NCBI RefSeq assembly: GCF_026914265.1
Contig: NC_069136.1
Span: 13,971,856-14,035,855 of the forward strand
Direction of reading: 5' to 3'
Length of the DNA stretch: 64,000 bases
Source: Mya arenaria
Taxonomy: Eukaryota > Mollusca > Bivalvia > Myida > Myidae
The stretch's first letter is position 1, and every line of letters starts with the position of its first letter. The notes under the pieces were generated by a model, which made no database searches, was not told where the DNA came from, and saw only the letters and a program-made list of their open reading frames with translations. Made by a program: the position numbers and the translations under genes. Of the stretch, positions 56,016 through 64,000 are shown piece by piece.

Positions 56016-56393
56016 ACTTCAAGTGACACTCTTATTCAAAATCAATACATACACATGTATAACAATCATACATTTTGAGTGATAAACCTTTAACTACTTA
56101 CTAAATAATGCATTTATGGCAAATATTAATTACTGATAACAAGTTTGTAACCATGTATTAAATAGCTGAAAACGCAAAAATATTAAATGATTGGTGATTA
56201 ATAAAAGATTTACTGTGGGCTACTATCGTCTTATAAGGTAGAAATACTATGTTTCCTGCACCTTTTTTTCAAATTAAACTCGGTATCCTTCATAAGAACA
56301 ATTGTTTTCGACATTTATTCATTCGTGTTGGTATATTAAAACAATTTTATTAACTGTGGTAAATCTTATTTGGGAGTGAAAGTGTATCTTTCT
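56016..56393 (-). mobile_element. MITE family B copy
   Basis: Full length in reverse orientation, from CTTCAAGTGACACTCTTATT to GGGAGTGAAAGTGTATCTTT. Confidence 0.92.
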
Positions 56394-56479
56394 AAGACAC
56401 ATGTTTTCATAACGAAAGTCGTTTTTTTGTTTTATGACGTCATTTTAACATCGCTCAACGATACTTGTTATGACATGAC

Positions 56480-58945
56480 GACATCAGAGTGGAATACGTC
56501 CGTATTATAATAAAGTGTACGTATTCCGCTTGATTGGACGTATTGCACTAGAGTGGACGAGGGTGGACGTATTGCACTAGAGTGGACGAGAGTGGACGTA
56601 TTGCACTAGAGTGGACGTATTGCACTAGAGTGGACGTATTGCACTAGAGTGGACGTATTGCACAAGAGTGGATGAGAGTGAACATATTGCACTAGAGTGG
56701 ACGAGGGTGGACGTATTGCACTAGAGTGGACGAGGGTGGACGTATTGCACTAGAGTGGACGAGGGTGGACGTATTGCACTAGAGTGGACGAGGGTGGACG
56801 TATTGCACTAGAGTGGACGAGGGTGGACGTATTGCACTAGAGTGGACGTATTGTACTAGAGTGGACGTATTGCACTAGAGTGGACGTATTGCACAAGAGT
56901 GGATGAGAGTGAACATATTGCACTAGAGTGGACGAGGGTGGACGTATTCCACTTCAGTGGACGTATTCCACTTCAGTGGACGTTTTCCACTAGAGTGGAC
57001 GTATTCCACTAGACTGGACGTATTCCACTAAAGTGGACGTATTCCACTTCAGTGGACGTTTTCCACTAGAGTGGACGTATTCCACTAGAGTGGACGTATT
57101 CCACTAGACTGGACGTATTCCACTAGACTGGACGTATTCCACTTCAGTGGACGTTTTCCACTAGAGTGGACGTATTCCACTTCAGTGGACGTTTTCCACT
57201 AGAGTGGACGTATTCCACTTCAGTGGACGTTTTCCACTAGAGTGGACGTTTTCCACTAGAGTGGACGTATTCCACTAGACTGGACGTATTCCACTTCAGT
57301 GGACGTTTTCCACTAGAGTGGACGTTTTCCACTAGAGTGGACGTATTCCACTAAAGTGGACGTATTCCACTAGACTGGACGTATTCCACTTCAGTGGACG
57401 TTTTCCACTAGAGTGGACGTTTTCCACTAGAGTGGACGTATTCCACTAGACTGGACGTATTCCACTAAAGTGGACGTATTCCACTTGAGTGGACGTTTTC
57501 CACTTGAGTGGACGTATTGCACTGGTCTGGACGTATTCCATTTGATTGGACGTATTCCATTTGAGTGGACGTATTCAACTTGAGAGGACATATTGCACTT
57601 GACTGGTCGTATTCCACTTGAGTGGATGTATTCAACTTGAGAGGACGTATTGCACAAGACTGGACGTATTCCACTAGAGTGGAAGTATTGCACTCAAGAG
57701 GACATATTGCACAAGACTGGACGTATTCCACTAGACTGGACGTATTCAACTTGAGTGGACGTATTGCACAAGACTGGACGTATTCCACTAGAGTGGAAGT
57801 ATTGCACTCAAGAGGACATATTGCACAAGACTGGACGTATTCCACTAGACTGGACGTATTGCACTAGACTGTACGTATTAAACTAGAGTGGACGTATTCA
57901 ACTTGAGTGGACGTATTCCACTAGACTAGACGTATTGCACTAGAGTTGACGTGTTCCACTACAGTGGACGAATTCCACTAGAGTGGACATATTCCACTAG
58001 ACTGGACGTATTCCACTAGAGTGGACGTATTTCACTGGACTGGACTTATTGCACTAGAGTGAACGTATTGCACTAGACAGGACGAATTGCACTAGAGTGG
58101 TCAAATTGGACTAGATTGGACGTATTGCACTCGAGTGGAAGTATTCCATTAGACTGGACGTATTCCACTAGACTGGACGTATTACACTTCAGTGGACGTA
58201 TTCCACTAGACTGGACGTATTCCACTTCAGTGGACGTTTTCCACTAGAGTGGACGTATTCCACTAGACTGGACGTATTCCACTTCAGTGGACGTTTTCCA
58301 CTAGAGTGGACGTATTCCACTAGACTGGACGTATTCCACTTCAGTGGACGTATTCCACTTCAGTGGAAGTATTCCATTAGACTGGACGTATTCCACTAGA
58401 CTGGACGTATTACACTTCAGTGGACGTATTCCACTAGACTGGACGTATTCCACTTCAGTGGACGTTTTCCACTTGAGTGGACGTATTCCACTAGACTGGA
58501 CGTATTCCACTTCAGTGGACGTATTCCACTTCAGTGGAAGTATTCCATTAGACTGGACGTATTCCACTAGACTGGACGTATTACACTTCAGTGGACGTAT
58601 TCCACTAGACTGGACGTATTCCACTTCAGTGGACGTTTTCCACTAGACTGGACGTATTACACTTCAGTGGACGTATTCCACTAGACTGGACGTATTCCAC
58701 TTCAGTGGACGTATTCCACTAGACTGGACGTATTACACTTCAGTGGACGTATTCCACTACACTGGACGTATTCCACTTCAGTGGACGTTTTCCACTAGAG
58801 TGGACGTATTCCACTTGAGTGGACGTTTTCCACATGAGTGGACGTATTGCACTGGTCTGGACGTATATCACTTGAGTGGACATATTGCACTAGAGTTGAC
58901 GCATTCCTATAGACTGGACAAATTGCACTAGAGTGGAATACGGAC
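56480..58945. repeat. 19-bp satellite array with a hairpin in every unit
   Basis: About 125 units of GTGGACGTATTCCACTAGA and variants (GC for CC, TTCA/TAAA/TTGA for TAGA). Each unit holds GTGGA-CGTAT-TCCAC, a 5-bp inverted repeat around a 5-base loop, and neighbouring units add CCACT-AG-AGTGG. Sub-blocks differ: 56530-56940 uses the TTGCAC form with a 10-bp GTGGACGAGG insert, 56940-57530 the TTCCAC form, and 58130-58640 shows higher-order repeats. It yields long 19-residue-period artificial frames. Confidence 0.97.
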
Positions 58946-60383
58946 TACCTACCGTATTTTGCGATATGTATCGAGTGTGGATTAAGGGTGGATATATAAT
59001 AATCTCGTATATGCGGATTCTTTAGCAATGCCTGAATGTAGGATTATGGTTCTTGCGCTTGACTTGTTTGCATAGTGGACTGTGTATATGTGGAAGTTTC
59101 ATTATGGAATTGACATCAGTAGTTTGTTTTAAGTTGCTTCTAGGACAAGGATGTTTCGGGCGGACGGAAGAATGGACCAAACGGTGCTATATGCTCTGCA
59201 TTCCAGGAGCATAATTAAAGCCGCTTATACTTGTAAATGGACGAAGAAGTCATTTCCGGACGTTTGGTAACTCAGACTAGTCATATCTCGTCCCCGACCG
59301 TAAACTTGTTTATAAAGCCATCATTGTTCATGTCATCAGTAGCTACCAGAGAAATACCACAAAAGGTGTCTTACCTACGGTTTATCTGCTGCCGAACCAA
59401 TAACTTCCTGACATTAGACATCATATATGTTGTAATCAAGTAGGATAAGGACGAGTTTGCCTGTGTAATACCTCAAACGGTTAATGCACAAAAGGTCCTA
59501 AAGCGCATAAATCATTATAAAAAAATGTTGATCATGTTTAATCTTTAACAAAATACTTCCATTTAGAAACTGTCCATAAATAGAGTTCACAAACACTGAC
59601 ACCTGTAAACTGGCAACTGTTGCCTCATACAAACTCATACGAAGTCATTCTCCTTAAAATATTATTATTACTCATACTCCGCACTACTTGTGTTGTACTT
59701 GAGTGGAATGCGTCGTTAAAACTATGTTATATACATTTGTAAATCTATTTTGAACACAATCCCGCCATTTAACTGGACGTCTTGGCTTACCCTGTAGAAA
59801 GGGACGAAATTGATGTTATTCGTTTGTTTAATAAACCGACGTTCCATTTACTAAATTGTTACCTTTTCAAACCGTAATAGTTCTGTTATTGTTTATTGTC
59901 TTGTTACGTGGTATTTGTTCATATAAAAAATGTATGTACACTTGTAAGATAATGCGTGACTGTGCTAGTTAAAACCCTACCCCCACAATGACTCCTGTTC
60001 CTGTGAAATCGTCTTCCAGTAACCGTTTTCAACAGGGTTTATATTTGAATTTGGGATTAGTGGTCATGTCTATGTACTTTTTTCTGTATTACATTAAAAC
60101 AGAATTTTCGGATATTTACATATTCGGAGTATAGATAACTAGGTAGAGATGAAATTTTGTTTTCAGAGACTTTCAATTTGTGATCTATATGTGTCTATTT
60201 TACATGTCATAACATGTAATAATTCAAACAAAATCAGTATTTTTTTTATAATATTTATTAATTATTATATTATCCTCTTATAAATAAATTATTAGATATT
60301 AGTCTCGAAAAAAGCCATGTACACAATTGACAATTAACTTATCATCTTATGAATAATATACCTTAACAAATCTACTGATTATT
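58946..60383. other. No supported feature
   Basis: AT-rich sequence between the satellite and the Ly6-like gene; a 68-codon frame at 59237-59443 has no known content. Confidence 0.45.
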
Positions 60384-60416
60384 TTTATTAAATCGGACTA
60401 AACTCTAATTTTTATT
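60384..60416 (-). promoter_or_regulatory. Candidate polyadenylation signals of the Ly6-like gene
   Basis: Two minus-strand AATAAA hexamers, at 60416-60411 and 60389-60384, lie 80-110 bases after the stop codon. Confidence 0.55.
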
Positions 60417-60495
60417 ATCGTTTGCTTTAATAGAAATTGACATGACAACATCTCGGTCCCGTATTAGGTTTTGAAAAGAACGTTTTCCAGAGAGT

Positions 60496-60701
60496 TTAGA
60501 TCAGAAATCTAACACAAGCAAAAGCTACAGTAGCACTGAATACAGTGAACAGATGAATGGTTAAAGGTGGACTGGTGTTGCAGTGATGACCGTTACAAAC
60601 ACACATCTCTCCGATGTAGCTGCTGACATCCATGTTGTAGCATCCCTCTTGGTCCCACTTCATTGTTATACCACCACTCGTCAAACATCCTTTTTTGTAC
60701 A
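60496..60701 (-). CDS. Ly6-like last exon: C-terminal Cys half and GPI signal
   Basis: The acceptor TTCGTTTCAG ends at 60702. It reads YKKGCLTSGGITMKWDQEGC, then YNMDVSSYIGEMCVCNGHHC, then the tail and TAA at 60498-60496. Confidence 0.88.
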
Positions 60702-63333
60702 CTGAAACGAATCGGTTTATGTTTTAATCCGTATTAAATCCGAATAAAGACAATGACCACAATACAGTTGTGAAGGGTTTCGTACACGCTTTATAGGGTA
60801 AGACATCGAACATAAAATGCTTAGTGACATGTTTGCAAATTGCTTGTTTATTTTTTAAAACATACCCTGTGGTTATATTAATAGTTTTATCTTTAATCTA
60901 AAACTGTGAGAGAATGCTCTATTTGCCCAAGACGTAAGGCAACGCAATAGCAAAGTCAATTATTTTGGCTTGGATAATTGATAAATGTTGACCAAGCAAA
61001 CAGGTTTAAGGCCCAAGCAGACCCAGCCCCAAATTCTCGAAACTTCTTAAGCTTAACAGGCTTATGTAGCTTAATTCAATAAGCCAAAATACATGGTTGA
61101 AATGAATTTTGTTAAATAAAAATCGCTTAATTGTAATCATCACAAAGATAATTCCTATCTAAAGTATAAAAACTTTTGAAGAATTCAATATTATGCTAAT
61201 TATTGAAAAACAAAAATAGTCAGCTGAGCTTAATCCTGTTTTAAGAGACTTAAGAAGCTTCGAGAAATTTGGGCCGGGGGGACTCCAGTGAACTCGCGTT
61301 TAAGTCACCGTTCCATGACGGTACTCCAATCATTAATCGGTGAAGCTATTTTGATGAGTGTGTGGTATGTTTGAGGTGTTTGTATATGTGTATGTGTTGT
61401 TGATACGTTTTTGGCCTATGTCGTGTGCCCCTGTTGTCCACAAACAGGGTTTAGTTTTGGATTTTCGACTACTGGGCATCTCTCTTTTGTGCAAATTGTA
61501 TAAAGTTAAATTCCATAGGATGCTGAGCATGCTTGAGGCGGCACTGGGTTTTGATTCTCTGATTATTTTAACTATCAAACGAGACCATTCACTGACCAGA
61601 CGACGGTTGTTGACACGTTTAAATATCTAGTTTAAAATAATTATACAATGACAACTACAGGGACAAATTCATACATTTAAATATGAAACCTGTTTAGAGG
61701 CACAAGGTAAGAGCCTGAATGAGCCCAGGCCGCAATATCACGAAAATACTTAAGTCAAATCTCAAACTCAGTCTCAACACATTAAACCACATAGCATCAA
61801 AATTTGTTAAATATCATATATGTTTTTTTACAGTTCTATAAGCACATTCTATCATAGAATATGCTGATAAAAGCCTTTGGTCAAATTCCAAGGGAAATCT
61901 ATTCTACAGCCAAAAATGTTTTTGAGTACAATTCTGTATTATTTATAAAATACTCAAGTATATTTTTTTGTATCTAGAATTAGTTTTCTTTGAAATATTG
62001 AACATCTTTTTTTATCAACAAATTCTATAAGAAAATATGTTTTCAAAAAGTATAAAATATGGAAGATTTTGAAGAAAATTATGCTTTTATATGGTGACAT
62101 GAGTTGAGACTGAGTTTGAGATTTGACTTAAGTATTTTCGAGATATTGGGGCCAGACACTGAACGAAGGATACACACGTACAAACTCGAGGAGCAGACCA
62201 CATACGCATCAAAATAGCTTGTTCAATGTTCAATAAATGTGTGGATTGCCGCTTTTAAAAGGCTCGTGAAACACGAGATCGACGTAGGAACAAACTGGTT
62301 AATATGTGCATAACCTCAAGTTCAACACAAATAACTATGCATATATTTCATACAAATGTTTACCTTTGCCCCCCTGCTCGGTGACACCTTTGTAAGTGAA
62401 GCAGCTGCCCGAACATTCAACCGCTGATCCATCTGGGAGGTAGTCGTCACAGTCATTACATGACTTGCACTCCATCAGCTTCGGTTTGTCGGGCAATTGA
62501 CCTGCAAGCACACACGCATACTAATTTTATACTTCGGCTGCGATGCTAACACAACGTCAATAAAATGTCAGATGAGAACTATTTTACGACGGTTAACGCT
62601 AGGAATCATACATACTAATAAAAGCGCTCAAAGTGTTGAAAGGCTGAGGGCGCGACAAGCGTGATTTGATCTTATTTACAAGTCATTTTAACCGCATAAC
62701 ACCATACGCATCATTGTGTAACCCTTGAATTTGATTTGCAGGCCTTCAGCCTTACAAGCATGTAAAGAACTATAAATACTTATATATTCGAATCAATATT
62801 GAACGTGAAATAGCTATTATGAAAGATAAATTAAAAGTCCATTTTCAAAAATGGGCTTTTCTTTTATAATCATCAGATATATAGTACATTTTAGAAAGCC
62901 AGTTTGTCTCTTCTCTTTTTCTTATTATTTAAATCTTTTTATGGGCATTTTCTTTCTTTTTTTCTTTTTTTCGCCTAATCTCCCCCCTTTTTTCTATATC
63001 AGAAAATCGCAAAACAATTGGTTTCTTCATATGAAAGATACTTTTTATATAAATGTCAAATGTTTTCAACGTTTAGCTGTATGAAGTGCTTTTTGTATAC
63101 GTTTGAAAAGAAAAGAACTATATATTTAACAGAAAAAGTAGTTTCATACGTAAACGTAAAGCGACGTTTGAATTTAACAAGATATGTCCACTTTGTATTA
63201 TGACATAGAATCGACAAAGATATGCCGTTAATGAGAAAGGAAAAACTCGACAAATTATCACTAATGTGCACAAGAAGTTTCAACTCACAATAAGTAAACA
63301 GCAATACTAAAATTAACAATGTTTTTCCCTTTT
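60496..63333 (-). CDS. Ly6/uPAR (three-finger) GPI-type protein gene
   Basis: Three phase-1 exons join in frame: 63333-63289, 62501-62364 and 60701-60496. The first gives a hydrophobic leader (KGKTLLILVLLFTYC). The mature part has ten cysteines in the full Ly6/uPAR pattern: MECKSCNDC, AVECSGSC, then YKKGCL, QEGCYNM and GEMCVCNGHHCN. The C-terminus is a hydrophobic tail (TIHLFTVFSATVAFACVRFL) without charged end residues, as in GPI-anchored members. Such proteins sit on the outer cell surface and include quiver/sleepless-type channel regulators; which one this is cannot be told. A start ATG is not present in the first exon seen: an in-frame stop lies just upstream, so a further 5' exon is expected at 63340 or beyond. 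Confidence 0.85.
61026..61275. mobile_element. Palindromic MITE, family E
   Basis: 250 bp with arms GCCCCAAATTCTCGAAACTT and CTTCGAGAAATTTGGGCC; CTTAAGCTTAACAGG mirrors CTGTTTTAAGAGACTTAAG. Confidence 0.88.
61290..61480 (+). mobile_element. Dispersed repeat fragment
   Basis: CACCGTTCCATGACGGTACT corresponds to ACCGTTCCAAGGCGGTACC at 16960, and TGTTTGTATATGTGTATGTG to the tandem units at 37100-37390. Confidence 0.6.
61728..62153. mobile_element. Palindromic MITE with about 50-bp termini
   Basis: The left terminus GGCCGCAATATCACGAAAAT ACTTAAGTCAAATCTCAAAC mirrors the right terminus GTTTGAGATTTGACTTAAGT ATTTTCGAGATATTGGGGCC. 426 bp, noncoding. Confidence 0.92.
62364..62501 (-). CDS. Ly6-like middle exon: first Cys half
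   Basis: After GTGTGCTTGCAG it reads QLPDKPKLMECKSCNDCDDY, then LPDGSAVECSGSCFTYKGVT, to donor GTAAAC. It is a symmetric phase-1 exon, as usual for this family. Confidence 0.9.
62502..63288 (-). other. Ly6-like intron 5' of the middle exon
   Basis: AT-rich; small open frames near 62851-63203 are not supported. Confidence 0.5.
63289..63333 (-). CDS. Ly6-like signal-peptide exon (5' edge uncertain)
   Basis: It reads KGKTLLILVLLFTY and one base to a strong donor GTGAGT. The phase-1 end fits the next exon exactly (T|GT = Cys). The acceptor at 63335-63334 (ATATCAG) is a guess. Confidence 0.6.
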
Positions 63334-64000
63334 CTGATATTCTTGATGATGATGGTTAATAATTATTTAAGTTTTAAGTTTACCTTTGTTAAGATATATT
63401 TATTAGCTTTATTGTAACAAATCAGTTTTAAGCGGCACTGTTTACTGAATGAAGGAGTACGCTTAGTGATGTTGGAAAATGTGGGTTGCTGGAACTCGTC
63501 AGCTCTGAATTGTTTGCTTCATGAAAAAAAGTCTACAATGTCATTTAAAGCACTTATCCACATTCAGATTGTCATGATTGTCATTTAAAGATTGGCGTCC
63601 ACCGCCGCCACCTAGTCAGCGCTAGAGGCCGAATCCCGTTCTTGAATGTGAGTGTTGTCTGATTGTGAGCTTCAAGTATGATGGACGATTAACCGACAAG
63701 ATGGCTGACTTAGTGCCACCACGTTGACAGTTTTTAGCAGTTCGTAGTTACCCACCTTTGGAATGGCCGCACCTGGTGTAGATGCGAGATGTGTTGGGTG
63801 ACTGTGATGGTCGATATCAGATTTGGCTACTTTGTCGTAGTCTGAATGGGTATGGAGACCATTTTTCTGTGATAATTTGTATGGCGCTTAGTGAAAAACT
63901 TTTGAACTAGACCCCTTCCTTCAACGTTACTATTAATGAAATCTGATGTCTGATATGTGTTTGTTGTCATATGATGAAGCATGCCTGTTATTTAATGTCT
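63334..64000. other. Upstream region of the Ly6-like gene
   Basis: It should contain the first exon or promoter. A GC-richer patch (CCACCGCCGCCACCTAGTCA, AGCGCTAGAGGCCG) at about 63598-63635 could be a first exon, but no ATG-donor pair is convincing. Confidence 0.35.

Larger units (their letters stand above)
60702..62363 (-). other. Ly6-like intron
   Basis: It contains three dispersed elements: 61026-61275, 61290-61480 and 61728-62153. No extra exon is needed. Confidence 0.6.

Noticed and set aside
57427..58931. Repeat-protein genes in the satellite
   Set aside because: The frames arise on both strands from a stop-poor 19-bp unit; no start context, splice sites or neighbours support coding.
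56480..58945. CRISPR array
   Set aside because: The repeats are contiguous 19-bp units without unique spacers, in an animal genome.

Overview
This is nuclear DNA from an animal, most probably a bivalve or other lophotrochozoan mollusc. The base composition is AT-rich, genes are split by long introns with GT/AG (and one probable GC/AG) boundaries, and much of the window is small palindromic transposons, tandem repeats and microsatellites. The gene content is animal (filamin-type actin-binding domain, B-box/coiled-coil/beta-propeller protein, ionotropic glutamate receptor, GPI-type Ly6/uPAR protein). The bivalve assignment is an inference from the style of the repeats and the B-box/NHL-type gene; no marker sequence proves it. 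There is no operon, tRNA, rRNA or CRISPR array.

Layout. 0.8-1.15 kb: first coding exon of a filamin-like gene on the minus strand, running off the left edge. 1.9-2.1 kb: a probable retroelement 3' end with 18-bp repeats that each carry AATAAA. 3.7-6.2 kb: an intact single-exon coding region, minus strand, for a B-box protein with coiled coil, disordered linker and propeller-like C-terminus. 7.2-8.2 kb: a large AGT microsatellite and GCCGCTAGG tandem repeats. 9.7-20 kb: gene-poor, with a 232-bp duplication, a decayed LINE ORF1, a 483-bp foldback element and dispersed repeats. 20.55-23.59 kb: a DNA transposon with 296-bp terminal inverted repeats, coding for a broken protein with a DDTD motif and a Cys-rich end.

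24.88-42.92 kb, plus strand: a complete ionotropic glutamate receptor-like gene that I assembled from 17 exons. All splice phases agree and give 822 residues: signal peptide, amino-terminal domain, split ligand-binding domain, M1, pore loop, M3 and M4. Its introns are full of repeats, including a tRNA-type SINE, palindromic MITEs and a dead duplicated exon.

43-56 kb: repeats (MITEs, a composite tandem-repeat element at 46.7-48.4 kb) and a weakly supported minus-strand transcript at 48.9-51.0 kb below a CpG-rich block with NRF-1-like sites. 56.5-58.9 kb: about 2.4 kb of a 19-bp satellite whose every unit can form a small hairpin. 60.5-63.3 kb: a minus-strand Ly6/uPAR gene (three exons seen, start codon not found). 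The genes are independent transcription units with no shared pathway visible. The strongest theme is repeated invasion by short inverted-repeat elements, two families of which share nearly the same termini.
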